A stretch of 55,368 nt of DNA from CALCTE01 sp045585835 (lineage in GTDB: Bacteria > Bacillota > Clostridia > Oscillospirales > CAG-272), in assembly GCA_045585835.1 (NCBI GenBank), contig JAZMZG010000010.1:1-55368 (forward strand). The letters are read 5' to 3'. The notes under the pieces were generated by a model. The model did no database searches. It had not been told where the DNA came from and saw only the letters and a program-made list of their open reading frames with translations. Position 1 is the first letter of the stretch; every line of letters begins with the position of its first letter. This document shows, piece after piece, positions 9,310 to 17,898 of the stretch. The translations under genes were made by a program, and so were the position numbers.

Positions 9310-9338
9310 TTGACTGAGCTTATTTCTTTTGATATAAT
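9310..9338 (+). promoter_or_regulatory. Promoter of glyA
   Basis: TTGACT (9310-9315), 17 bases, TATAAT (9333-9338), with TG just before the -10. AAGGAG at 9363-9368 is the ribosome binding site, six bases before the glyA ATG. Confidence 0.82.
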
Positions 9339-9374
9339 GATTTTGAATTTTGTAAAATACACAAGGAGATAAAA

Positions 9375-10613
9375 ATGAACTTTTTTGAAGAACTCAAAAA
9401 CTACGACAAAGAAGTAGCCGAGGCGTGTGAAGCGGAGCTTTGCCGTCAAAGACACAACATCGAGCTTATCGCATCCGAAAACATCGTTTCCGAGGCGGTT
9501 TTACTTGCCGCAGGCGGTGTTCTTACCAATAAATACGCTGAGGGATATCCTTCAAAAAGATACTACGGCGGATGCCAATGCGTTGACGTAGCTGAAGAGA
9601 TCGCACGTGAAAGAGCAAAGAAGCTCTTTGGCGCAGAGCACGCTAACGTTCAACCTCACTCGGGCGCTAACGCAAACCTTGCCGTGTTCTTTGCACTTCT
9701 TCAACCCGGAGATACGGTTATGGGTATGAGCCTTGCCGAAGGCGGACACCTCTCTCACGGCTCGCCCGTAAATATTTCGGGTAAATACTTCAACGTTATC
9801 CCCTACGGTCTTGACCCCGTGACCGAAACTATTGACTACGATAAGATGGAAGAGCTTGCTTTAACGCACAAGCCCAAGCTCATCGTAGCCGGAGCAAGCG
9901 CATACTCAAGAATAATCGACTACAAGAGATGCAGAGAGATCGCAGACAAGGTCGGCGCATATCTTATGGTAGATATGGCGCACATCGCAGGTCTTGTTGC
10001 CGCAGGTCTTCACCCCTCTCCCGTGCCCTACGCACAAATAGTTACCACGACCACGCACAAGACGCTCCGCGGTCCCCGCGGCGGTCTTATCCTCTGCACA
10101 GCAGACCTTGCAAAGCAGATAGACAAGGCTATATTCCCCGGCACACAGGGCGGCCCTCTTATGCATATAATTGCGGCAAAAGCAGTTGCTTTCGGTGAAG
10201 CACTTACAGACGAATTCAAGGAATATCAAAAGCAAGTTGTTAAAAATGCGCAAGTGCTTTGCGAGGCACTTAAAGAGCAAGGCATCAAGATAGTTTCCGA
10301 TGGAACGGACAACCACCTTATGCTTCTCGACCTCAAGGGCACGGGCGTAACGGGTAAGGAGCTTGAGCACCGTCTTGACGAAGTGCATATCACCGCAAAC
10401 AAGAACGCTATCCCCAACGACCCCGAAAGCCCCTTCATAACAAGCGGTATACGTGTAGGTACTCCCGCAGTCACCTCGCGCGGCTTTAAGGAGCCCGAGA
10501 TGCTTCTTATCGCAAAATGGATAAAAGAGATAATCACGGACTTCGACGCAAACAAGGAAAGAATAACAAAGGAAGTTATCGAACTTTGCGAGAAGTTCCC
10601 CATTTATAACTGA
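9375..10613 (+). CDS. glyA: Serine hydroxymethyltransferase
   Basis: PLP enzyme that converts serine and tetrahydrofolate to glycine and 5,10-methylene-THF, the main one-carbon source. The 412 residues are full length. The family N-terminus (RQRHNIELIASENIVSEAV), GYPSKRYYGG, HSGANANLAV and the PLP lysine in TTTTHKTLRGPRGG (Lys229) are all present. A near-consensus promoter and strong ribosome binding site suggest high expression. It is monocistronic apart from the broken regulator fragment starting 2 bp after its stop, and it ends at the shared terminator at 10841-10876. Confidence 0.97.
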   Translation: MNFFEELKNYDKEVAEACEAELCRQRHNIELIASENIVSEAVLLAAGGVLTNKYAEGYPSKRYYGGCQCVDVAEEIARERAKKLFGAEHANVQPHSGANANLAVFFALLQPGDTVMGMSLAEGGHLSHGSPVNISGKYFNVIPYGLDPVTETIDYDKMEELALTHKPKLIVAGASAYSRIIDYKRCREIADKVGAYLMVDMAHIAGLVAAGLHPSPVPYAQIVTTTTHKTLRGPRGGLILCTADLAKQIDKAIFPGTQGGPLMHIIAAKAVAFGEALTDEFKEYQKQVVKNAQVLCEALKEQGIKIVSDGTDNHLMLLDLKGTGVTGKELEHRLDEVHITANKNAIPNDPESPFITSGIRVGTPAVTSRGFKEPEMLLIAKWIKEIITDFDANKERITKEVIELCEKFPIYN

Positions 10614-10615
10614 TT

Positions 10616-10834
10616 ATGTATTTTTATCAAAAACTCAGAGATATGAGAGAAGATGCGGACGAAAAACAAGAGGATATTGCGCTCGTTTAAAATATAACAA
10701 GGCAGCAATATCAGCTTTACGAAAGCGGCAAACGTGAAATGCCCATGCATCATTTTATAACCTTTGCAAAATATTATAATGTTTCTCTCGACTATCTTTC
10801 GGGGCTTACAAATACATCTGCAAAATTAAAATAA
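10616..10834 (+). pseudogene. XRE-family HTH regulator with an in-frame stop
   Basis: Reading from the ATG at 10616 gives MYFYQKLRDMREDADEKQED and then IALV, a TAA at 10688-10690, and in the same frame NITRQQYQLYESGKREMP through FAKYYNVSLDYLSGL to a stop at 10832-10834. Together this is a typical 72-codon Cro/CI-like helix-turn-helix protein, broken by one nonsense codon (TAA where TTA would fit) in the turn between helices 2 and 3. No frame change is needed. It sits 2 bp after glyA with no ribosome binding site of its own. Read-through or a sequencing error could still give a product. Confidence 0.75.
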
Positions 10835-10840
10835 TATGCG

Positions 10841-10876
10841 AAATGCGCACGGTGCGAACCGTGCGCATTTTTTATT
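10841..10876. terminator. Bidirectional terminator between glyA and the TRIC gene
   Basis: A 13-bp GC-rich inverted repeat (aaatgcgcacggt / accgtgcgcattt) with a four-base loop, followed by T's on both strands. Confidence 0.85.
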
Positions 10877-11501
10877 CATTCTCTTTTATTTTAGGTAAAC
10901 TCCATCTGAAATGCGCCGCGAGAAGCCTTATTGTCACTATCAAGGCACAGCCGCAAAGCATTCCCACGCTTTCGCCGAGCAAGTCATTTACAAAATAACA
11001 TACAAAACCGCCGATTATAGATGCGGTTGCGTATATATGCTTTACGAATATGTAAGGCGGCTCTTCAGCCATAACGTCTCTCAAAAGTCCGCCGCCGACA
11101 CCCGTTATGACACCCAAAAATACCGTTGGGAAAATCCTGTCGCCATATCCCGCAAGATAGCTTGCGGACATACCGACTACGGTAAATATGCCAAGCCCCA
11201 AGCTATCCGCCAAAAGCAAAAACACCTCATAAAATTTGCCGCCCGTCTTTACGTGCCGTGCAACTATGGCAAAAACCGCAAGCGAAACGCCTATTGCGGT
11301 CAAAGCGTATACGCTTTTCGTGAACATAACGGGCAGCTTACCGAGTATCACGTCACGTATAAGACCGCCTCCGCAAGCCGTGGTAAGTCCCAAGCAGGCA
11401 ACACCGAATAAGTCCATCTGCTTTCTTATGCCGACAGTTGCGCCCGATACAGCAAATGCGACGGTGCCGATTATTTCAAGAATAAATATAAAAACTTCCA
11501 T
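10872..11501 (-). CDS. TRIC-family cation channel (UPF0126, YvgT/YadS type)
   Basis: A 209-residue polytopic membrane protein made of two related halves of three segments each. Each half carries the family glycine signature (TTACGGGLIRDVILG and ITGVGGGLLRDVMAE) followed by a proline and a Phe/Tyr-rich helix (FTKSVYALTAIG, FVKHIYATASIIG). Prokaryotic TRIC proteins form trimeric monovalent-cation channels in the plasma membrane. The physiological role in bacteria is unclear, and some relatives have been linked to glycine or other small-molecule uptake. It overlaps the cysK stop by one base (TAATG), so the two are translated together. Confidence 0.88.
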   Translation of the reverse strand: MEVFIFILEIIGTVAFAVSGATVGIRKQMDLFGVACLGLTTACGGGLIRDVILGKLPVMFTKSVYALTAIGVSLAVFAIVARHVKTGGKFYEVFLLLADSLGLGIFTVVGMSASYLAGYGDRIFPTVFLGVITGVGGGLLRDVMAEEPPYIFVKHIYATASIIGGFVCYFVNDLLGESVGMLCGCALIVTIRLLAAHFRWSLPKIKENE

Positions 11502-12430
11502 TAAATTTCAAACATCTCCGAGGAGAGATACCTTTCTCCCGTATCGGGAAGCAAAACGATTATGCTTTTGCCTGCGGGTACGCCTTTTTTGGCAAATTCA
11601 ACAGTGCCCGCAAGCGCCGCACCCGATGAGATACCGCATAAAAGTCCTTCCGTTTTGGGAAGCATAGCCGCACTCGAAATCGCGTCTTGGTCGCTTACCG
11701 TCATCACCTCGTCGCAAAGCGAGGTATCGAGTATGCTCGGGATAAATCCCGCACCTATACCCTGTATCTTATGTGAACCGGACTTGCTTTTTGTGATAAA
11801 AGGAGAACTCTCGGGCTCAATTCCTATAATTTTCACAGAAGGATTTTTCTCCTTTAAATATCTCGCCGTGCCCGTTATCGTACCGCCCGTACCTATACCC
11901 GCCACAAAGGCGTATAGGTCATCACCGAGCGCTTCGTATATCTCGGGGCCTGTGGTCTTATAGTGAGCGTTTGCATTTGCCTCGTTTGAGAATTGGTCGG
12001 GTATAAACGCTTTTTTCTCGTTTTCGGCAAGCTTTTTCGCTTTTTCGATGGCGCCCGACATACCGAGCTTTCCGTCGGTGAGCACTACTTTCGCACCGTA
12101 TGCTTTCATAAGCTTTATGCGCTCGATGCTCATAGTATCGGGCATAACGATAATGACCTTATAGCCTCGCCTTGCACCGATAGCCGAAAGACCTATACCC
12201 GTATTTCCGCTTGTTGGCTCTATTATTACCGTATCCTTATCAAGAAGTCCCTTTTCTTCGGCATCGTTTATCATTTCAAGCGCCGCTCTGTCCTTGGCGC
12301 TCCCCGTTGGGTTAAAAAGCTCGGCTTTTGCGTATAGCTTACAATCAAGTCCGTAAAGCTTTTCGACTCTCTCAAGGCGTATAAGCGGCGTATTTCCTAC
12401 CGCCTCTTCAATGTTTGCGTATATACTCAT
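11501..12430 (-). CDS. cysK: Cysteine synthase (O-acetylserine sulfhydrylase)
   Basis: PLP enzyme that makes cysteine from O-acetylserine and sulfide. The 309-residue protein has NTPLIRLERV near the N-terminus, the PLP lysine in NPTGSAKDRA (Lys46), the substrate loop EPTSGNTGIGL, the phosphate loop GTGGTITGTARYLKE and the C-terminal LPDTGERYLS. Strong CGGAGG ribosome binding site and own promoter. It heads a two-gene operon with the TRIC channel. CysM-like specificity cannot be excluded from motifs alone, but the length and the GIGAGFIP segment fit CysK. Confidence 0.94.
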   Translation of the reverse strand: MSIYANIEEAVGNTPLIRLERVEKLYGLDCKLYAKAELFNPTGSAKDRAALEMINDAEEKGLLDKDTVIIEPTSGNTGIGLSAIGARRGYKVIIVMPDTMSIERIKLMKAYGAKVVLTDGKLGMSGAIEKAKKLAENEKKAFIPDQFSNEANANAHYKTTGPEIYEALGDDLYAFVAGIGTGGTITGTARYLKEKNPSVKIIGIEPESSPFITKSKSGSHKIQGIGAGFIPSILDTSLCDEVMTVSDQDAISSAAMLPKTEGLLCGISSGAALAGTVEFAKKGVPAGKSIIVLLPDTGERYLSSEMFEI

Positions 12431-12457
12431 TTACAAGCCTCCGTATTTTATATAGTT

Positions 12458-12486
12458 ATCTTACATCTTATGCAAATAAATGTCAA
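12458..12486 (-). promoter_or_regulatory. Promoter of cysK
   Basis: On the minus strand, TTGACA, 17 bases, TAAGAT, about 30 bp before the cysK ATG. No T-box or S-box structure is evident in the short leader. Confidence 0.65.
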
Positions 12487-12503
12487 TGAATATTTTTAAA
12501 GTA

Positions 12504-12532
12504 TTGATTTTGACCCGCGCCTATGCTACAAT
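12504..12532 (+). promoter_or_regulatory. Promoter of the DHHW lipoprotein gene
   Basis: TTGATT, 17 bases, TACAAT with an extended -10 TATGC. AAGGAGG lies just before the ATG at 12554. Confidence 0.72.
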
Positions 12533-12553
12533 AGCAACAAGGAGGTAACGGAC

Positions 12554-14068
12554 ATGAAAAAAATCTTATCAATGTTACTTATTATCTTTATGCTTGCAAC
12601 GTGCTTATGCTCCTGCTGTTTTCACAAATCCGAAACGGAAGCAACTTGCACCCAAGCAAAAATTTGCGATAAATGCTCCGCAGTTATCCAAGAAGCGAAA
12701 GGGCACACGAAAAGCGGCGATGCGACCTGCACACTTGACAGTGTTTGTACCGTATGCGGTGAGCTTTTAGCATCTGCTTTCGGACATACGATGCCCGCAA
12801 GCTACAGCTGTACGGAAGGTGCAAAATGTACGGTTTGTAATGCGGAAATAATTGTTCCCACAGAGCATACGCCTAACGAGCCGGCTTGCGACGAGGACAG
12901 CGTATGCACGGTATGCCACACGAAGCTTGCAGATGCAAAGGGACATACCGCAGACGCAGAAGCGACCTGCACGAAGCCCTCGACCTGTACCGTATGCGCA
13001 AAGGTACTTGAAGCGGCAAAGGGACATACTCCCGGTGCAGAAGCAACGCAGACCTCTGCTCAAATCTGCACGGTTTGCAACGCAATTCTAAAGCCCGCAA
13101 CGGGTTCGGGCGGCGTTAATATAGTCGGCGAATATATCGAGGAAACGGTTTCAAGCGGCCACTATACAAAGAGCGAAACGTCCAAATTCAACAGTGCGGG
13201 AACCGTGCTTTCATACGGAAACTATTTGATGGAATATTTCAGAGCGAATGCGTCGGGAAACAGCAATTATGCGAAAATTCTCTCCAACTTCGCCGCAAAG
13301 TATCCTAACGTATCCGTGAACAGTATCATCGTTCCCAAGTGCGCATCTTTCCACTCACCCGACGACCGTGAAGACCGCTTTGAAAATCACAAATCATATA
13401 TAAATGCGACGTATTCGATGATGAGCGGCGTTAAGACTATCGACGCATTCGGCGAGATGGCAAAGCACAGAGGCGAATACCTCTTTTACCGCACCGACCA
13501 CCATTGGACCTCTCTGGGTGCTTATTACGCATCAGTCGCTTTCTGTAACGCAAACGCAATCACACCAAGAAGCATAGAATCCTACGAGAAGGTTATCAAC
13601 ACGGGATTTTGGGGAACGCTGTATACGACCTATTGGGGCAACAGTAAGAAGCCTGATGCGTGGACGGACTATACGGTAGGACATCTTCCCAACGCAACGT
13701 ACGACTTTAAGTTCTCCTATACTGCGGGTGCAACAAGCGGAACTAATAACGGTACGGCAATAAACAAAAATGCAAAAACTTACGCATCTATGTTTATAGG
13801 CGGTGACGTGCCATTCATCGACATCAAAACGAGCGTAGGAAACGGCAAGAAGGTAATCGTATTCAAGGAATCCTACGGTAACGCATTCGTTCCCTACCTC
13901 ATCGACTACTTTGAGGAAATAATCGTAATTGATATGCGTCAATCCACAGCAAGCGTTAAAGGACTTATAAGCAAGTACGGCATCACCGACGCTATTATTA
14001 TCAATAATATACAAGCAAGCTCAAGCTCAAGTATGCAGTCACAGCTCAAAGCAAGACTTGAATCGTAA
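12554..14068 (+). CDS. DHHW/AlgX-like SGNH-fold lipoprotein with Cys-rich repeats
   Basis: A 504-residue secreted protein. A lipoprotein signal (lipobox LCSC, Cys21) is followed by six repeats of about 25 residues of the form ATCT..(S/K)xCTVC..L..AKGHT (residues about 29-175). The last repeat has lost its first Cys. The C-terminal part is a DHHW-family domain: YRTDHHWTSLGAYY with Asp315-His316 and ESYGNAFVPYL with Ser440, matching the Asp-His and Ser landmarks of AlgX/AlgJ-type O-acetyltransferases. It probably modifies or binds a surface glycan, but no MBOAT acyl donor partner is adjacent. The Cys pairs could bind metal or form disulfides. Own promoter and terminator. Confidence 0.8.
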   Translation: MKKILSMLLIIFMLATCLCSCCFHKSETEATCTQAKICDKCSAVIQEAKGHTKSGDATCTLDSVCTVCGELLASAFGHTMPASYSCTEGAKCTVCNAEIIVPTEHTPNEPACDEDSVCTVCHTKLADAKGHTADAEATCTKPSTCTVCAKVLEAAKGHTPGAEATQTSAQICTVCNAILKPATGSGGVNIVGEYIEETVSSGHYTKSETSKFNSAGTVLSYGNYLMEYFRANASGNSNYAKILSNFAAKYPNVSVNSIIVPKCASFHSPDDREDRFENHKSYINATYSMMSGVKTIDAFGEMAKHRGEYLFYRTDHHWTSLGAYYASVAFCNANAITPRSIESYEKVINTGFWGTLYTTYWGNSKKPDAWTDYTVGHLPNATYDFKFSYTAGATSGTNNGTAINKNAKTYASMFIGGDVPFIDIKTSVGNGKKVIVFKESYGNAFVPYLIDYFEEIIVIDMRQSTASVKGLISKYGITDAIIINNIQASSSSSMQSQLKARLES

Positions 14069-14073
14069 ATAGT

Positions 14074-14108
14074 AAAAATCACTCCTCAATCTTGAGGAGT
14101 GATTTTTT
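14074..14108 (+). terminator. Terminator of the DHHW gene
   Basis: A 15-bp inverted repeat (aaaaatcactcctca / tgaggagtgattttt) with a four-base loop and T-tail, six bp after the stop. Confidence 0.88.
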
Positions 14109-14134
14109 AGGCCATAGGCATTGGGAATCAAGAG

Positions 14135-14160
14135 AATCGGCGGGTACACCGCCGATTTTT
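14135..14160 (+). terminator. Second plus-strand hairpin terminator
   Basis: aatcggcgg / ccgccgatt with loop gtaca and a T5 tail. It lies just before the pseudogene fragment at 14164. Confidence 0.6.
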
Positions 14161-14163
14161 ATT

Positions 14164-14215
14164 TTATTCGTCTTCGCCGAATACCATTATTTCGGCGTCA
14201 CTGTCTGAGTTCTCA
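14164..14215 (-). pseudogene. Duplicated 3' fragment of the 16289-16738 gene
   Basis: On the minus strand this encodes ENSDSDAEIMVFGEDE and a stop, nearly the C-terminus of the protein at 16289-16738 (DNEVMVFGEDE). At DNA level 14156-14194 matches 16281-16319 with one mismatch, including the T-run just outside the stop. There is no upstream part. It is a remnant of a duplication or gene conversion across the two secreted-protein genes between the copies. Confidence 0.7.
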
Positions 14216-14246
14216 AATAAAATTTTATGATTTTTGTAATTTTCTG

Positions 14247-14276
14247 TTGACAAACGAATTACAAATGTAGTATAAT
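14247..14276 (+). promoter_or_regulatory. Promoter of the LRR-dockerin gene
   Basis: TTGACA, 18 bases, TATAAT, followed by AAAGGA eight bases before the ATG at 14317. Confidence 0.78.
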
Positions 14277-14316
14277 CGTCACGAGGAAAATAATTTCAAC
14301 GGAAAGGAACAAAACT

Positions 14317-16249
14317 ATGAAAAAATTTTTAGCTATTATTTTGACGGCGTGTATAATTGCCACACTTGCAAGTTTTTCGTTTCCCGTTACGGCAAGTGAC
14401 AAATCCGCTTTTGAAATCGTCAGCGCAAAGCTTGATGCCAAACGTTTAGCGGTGACGTTTACCTTCTCGGAAGAAGTCCGCATATTCAACACGTTGTACA
14501 TTTATTTTTGCACAAGACCAATATCCAAAGGCGAGATAAAGGATAACGGCACCGTCATCGGACACGACCAATATCCCATAAGCTCCATTGAATACGTTAA
14601 CCCTACCGTCATAGACGGCGTTGAATATTCTCGGGAAATAGTTATCACCTTCGATAAGCCCGAAGATGAAAGCGACTTTATATTCAAAAAAGACGACCCT
14701 GCCGCTCCCGAGCAAGCAGGTGTAAAATTTATTGAAGAAGGTATTTCCGATATAGCTTCTGACGGTATCATCTCCGCTAAATCTATCGCCACAGCCGACG
14801 GCAAAGGACTTCGTGCCAACACAAAGATCGGAGACCGTGACGTATGTTGGGCAGCCTGTGATGGTTGGAGCGATGCCATGCAAGCAAGGAACTGGGGATA
14901 TCTCATAGATTTCGTGTCCGACGACATAATTATCGAATCGACTTCCAAGGCTCTTGACGGTTATTATACCTATCACGTAAGATGGGATAAAGCCATAATA
15001 GTCGACGTCGATTCCGCTCTCGGCGGAAACGTAGTTATTCCCTCAACTCTCGGAAGATATCCATTAACGGCTATCGGCGAATATTCATTTATAGATAATT
15101 TTTACAAGTGTGACAATTCCCGAAGGAGTGACTTTAATTGACGAATATGCGTTCCGCGATTGCAGTAATCTTAAAAGCGTAACACTTCCCGAGACTCTTA
15201 AAACGCTCGGTGCCAATGCTTTTTGGCGTTGCAAAAATCTTACGAGCGTAAACATACCCGCAGGTGTCACGTCTATCGAAAAAAATCCGTTTGCAGGTTG
15301 CGGAGCGCTTTCGGAGCTGACTGTCGACGAAGGCAATACCAAATATTACGTTACGCGCGGCGCACTTATCGAAAGGACTCCGAAAACGCTCATACACACA
15401 AACAACAGCGGTTATATTCCGGACGATGGAAGCGTGACGGTTATCGGCGACAATGCATTTGACTCTCTTGCAAACCTCACGAGTGTTACTATTCCCGATT
15501 CCGTAACACATATCAAAAAGGGCTCGTTTAATTTTTGCACGAATCTTAAGTACATAAGTATCCCCGACAGCGTCAAGTATATAGATAACAATGCTTTTTC
15601 AACCTGCGTAAAGCTTGAAAGCATTACGCTCCCTGACAGCATAGAGCATATCGGCAGCAGCGCATTTTGGTGTTGCATTATGTTAAAAAATATAACTCTT
15701 CCGAACAAAGTCACATCTATAGACGATTATACGTTTTCCTATTGCTCAAATCTTAAAAGCATAGTTATACCAAACGGTGTGAAGACTATAGGCACGGAAG
15801 CATTTCTCGAATGCACGAGTCTTACGGATATATATTTTATGGGTACGAAAAGTGAATGGAATGCAATCTCAAAAGGCGCGAATTGGAACTTAGATGCGGG
15901 TAGCTTTACCGTTCATTACATCGACACCGATTGGACCACGGACAACACACACCATTGGCACAAGTGCAGTGATTGCGAAGAAGCCGCAGATAAATCGGAG
16001 CATACGTTAATGGGCGGCGTATGTACGGTATGCGGTGAGGTTTGCTACATACCCGGCGACGTTGACGGTATAGAGGGCGTAAATTCAAAAGATGCAATAT
16101 ATCTGCTGTATAACATATTCTTTGACAAACAAGCCTATCCTCTAAATCAAGAATGCGACTTTAATAAAGACAGTAAAGTCAATTCAAATGACGCAATATA
16201 TCTGTTATATCATATATTCTTCAGCGAACAAACCTACCCGCTGAATTGA
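14317..16249 (+). pseudogene. Secreted leucine-rich-repeat (BspA-like) dockerin protein, frameshifted
   Basis: Two overlapping frames form one gene. The first (14317-15141) has a signal peptide (about 27 residues), a novel N-terminal beta-type domain, and IPSTLGRYPLTAIGEYSFID. The second frame resumes at once with TSVTIPEGVTLIDEYAF. Removing one T from the T5 run at 15099-15103 restores a 643-residue protein. Its middle is about nine LRR_5 repeats (LTSVTIPDSVTHIKKGSF type). Then comes a short Cys/His linker (HWHKCSDCEE, GVCTVCGEVC) and a C-terminal dockerin: GDVDGIEGVNSKDAIYLLY and CDFNKDSKVNSNDAIYLLY, ending YPLN. It would be an adhesion or binding protein. The break may be real, phase-variable or a sequencing error. 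Confidence 0.85.
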
Positions 16250-16254
16250 ATATA

Positions 16255-16285
16255 AAAAAGCGAGAGGAATTTCCTCTCGCTTTTT
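16255..16285. terminator. Bidirectional terminator between convergent genes
   Basis: Inverted repeat aaaaagcgagagga / tcctctcgcttttt with T-tails on both sides. It ends the LRR gene and the sortase-prfB operon. Confidence 0.85.
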
Positions 16286-16288
16286 ATT

Positions 16289-16738
16289 TTATTCGTCTTC
16301 GCCGAATACCATTACTTCGTTGTCTGTTTGTTCTTCGAATTCGCCGAGTTCTTCTTCAACGAGCTCTACGCTTATTTCACCGTCATCGTCTGAATGCTCA
16401 TAGCAATCGCCGAAATGGATAAACGTCTTTTTGCCATTTTCGTCCTCATCAAGAGAAGAGATAAGGAAAAACGTTCCGAGAGCCGCACCTATAGCGCCGA
16501 GAGCTCCGAAAACACCCGCAGTCGTCTTCTTTTTGTTCCAAAGTGCGAAAAATACCGAAATGCAAGTAATAGCTTGAACAAATAAAGAAATTGCAACGTA
16601 GAACTTTGTTCTCTTATCCTTAAAGAAATCCGTCACCGCAACCTTGCTCCTTTCAATGTATACGGGTACACCCTTGATCTTACCCACACATACATTATAT
16701 GTGTTCTTGAGCTTTTGGTTCATTTCCGCTTTTGTCAT
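16289..16738 (-). CDS. Small two-helix membrane protein with acidic C-terminus
   Basis: 149 residues, no family recognised. The N-terminal 45 residues are basic. Two transmembrane helices follow (about 47-67, YVAISLFVQAITCISVFFAL, and about 73-93, AGVFGALGAIGAALGTFFLI). The last 55 residues are strongly acidic, ending DNEVMVFGEDE. AAGGAGG lies eight bases before the ATG, so it is surely translated. It is last in the operon after sortase B and prfB, 27 bp past prfB. A fragment of its 3' end is duplicated at 14164. It could be a small envelope protein; nothing shows a catalytic role. Confidence 0.7.
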   Translation of the reverse strand: MTKAEMNQKLKNTYNVCVGKIKGVPVYIERSKVAVTDFFKDKRTKFYVAISLFVQAITCISVFFALWNKKKTTAGVFGALGAIGAALGTFFLISSLDEDENGKKTFIHFGDCYEHSDDDGEISVELVEEELGEFEEQTDNEVMVFGEDE

Positions 16739-16765
16739 CTTATTGTCCTCCTTATTGATATTTAT

Positions 16766-17878
16766 TTATTTTACTTCTGCAATACTTTTAAGATACTCAG
16801 CTATAAAGGCGTCGAGGTCACCGTCCATAACTGCCTGTATGTTACCCGTTTCGCAGTTTGTTCTGTTGTCCTTAACAAGCGTATACGGCATAAATACGTA
16901 GGAGCGTATCTGTGAACCCCATTCGATGTTTAACTTTTCACCCTTGATGTCTTCAACTCGGTCGAGCTTTTCTCTTTCCTTTATCTCAAGAAGCTTACTT
17001 TTAAGCATCTTCATAGCCGTCTCTCTGTTTTGCGTCTGCGAACGCTCCGTTTGACAGTTTACCACGATTCCCGTGGGGATATGCGTAATTCTGACCGCAG
17101 AGTCAGTCTTGTTTACGTGCTGTCCACCCGCTCCGCTTGCACGGTGAGCTTCCATTTTGATGTCCTCGGGAGCTATCTCAAGAGGTATATCATCGTTAAA
17201 TTCCGGCATTACTTCAACCGATGCAAAAGAGGTATGGCGTCTTCCCGATGAGTCAAAAGGCGATACTCTTACGAGTCGGTGTATACCCGATTCACCCTTC
17301 AGATATCCGTAGGCATTTTCGCCTTTTATGAGTATGGTCGCACTCTTTATACCCGCCTCGTCACCGTCGAGCCAATCAAGAAGCTCGTACTTAAATCCGT
17401 GGCGCTCTGCGTAATGCGTGTACATTCGATAAAGCATCTGCGCCCAATCCTGCGCCTCCGTGCCGCCTGCTCCGGGGTGGAAGGTCAAAATAGCGTTATT
17501 TGCATCGTATTCGCCCGACAGTAAAACGTCGGTCTTGAGCTTTTCGTACTTTTTCTGCGCACCTTCCATCTCCGCCAAAACATCAGGCACCAAGGATTCG
17601 TCGTCGGATTCGATAGCAAGCTCTGCCATCGCCTCCGCATCCTCTATTGCAGCGCAAAGAGCTTTGTACTCCGAATACTTGCCCTTTATCGCTTTAAGTC
17701 TTTGCAATACCTTTCCCGACTCCTGCTGATCGTTCCAAAAATCAGCACTCGCCGTCTTTTCTTCGAGCTCCTCTATTTCCTTTCCGAGCGCATCTGCACC
17801 CATTCCAACACCAAGCTCCGTCACGTCTTGCGAGAGCTTTTTAATATCCGCTATAGCTTCTTCAAGCTGTAAAATCAT
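16766..17878 (-). CDS. prfB: Peptide chain release factor 2
   Basis: Reads UGA and UAA stop codons and triggers peptide release. The 370 residues carry the RF2 anticodon-like tripeptide SPF (206-208, in RVSPFDSSGRRHTS) and the catalytic GGQ (251-253, SGAGGQHVNKT). The frame is continuous from the ATG, which has a GGAGGA site. The in-frame UGA and +1 programmed frameshift that controls RF2 in many bacteria is absent. UGA is a real stop here, as the end of glyA shows. It is sandwiched between sortase B and a small membrane protein in one operon. Confidence 0.96.
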   Translation of the reverse strand: MILQLEEAIADIKKLSQDVTELGVGMGADALGKEIEELEEKTASADFWNDQQESGKVLQRLKAIKGKYSEYKALCAAIEDAEAMAELAIESDDESLVPDVLAEMEGAQKKYEKLKTDVLLSGEYDANNAILTFHPGAGGTEAQDWAQMLYRMYTHYAERHGFKYELLDWLDGDEAGIKSATILIKGENAYGYLKGESGIHRLVRVSPFDSSGRRHTSFASVEVMPEFNDDIPLEIAPEDIKMEAHRASGAGGQHVNKTDSAVRITHIPTGIVVNCQTERSQTQNRETAMKMLKSKLLEIKEREKLDRVEDIKGEKLNIEWGSQIRSYVFMPYTLVKDNRTNCETGNIQAVMDGDLDAFIAEYLKSIAEVK

Positions 17879-17898
17879 AGTTCCTCCGAAAAATAAAA

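Noticed and set aside
12431..12553. T-box or SAM riboswitch upstream of cysK
   Set aside because: The leader is only about 25 bases after the -10 element and shows no specifier or antiterminator structure.
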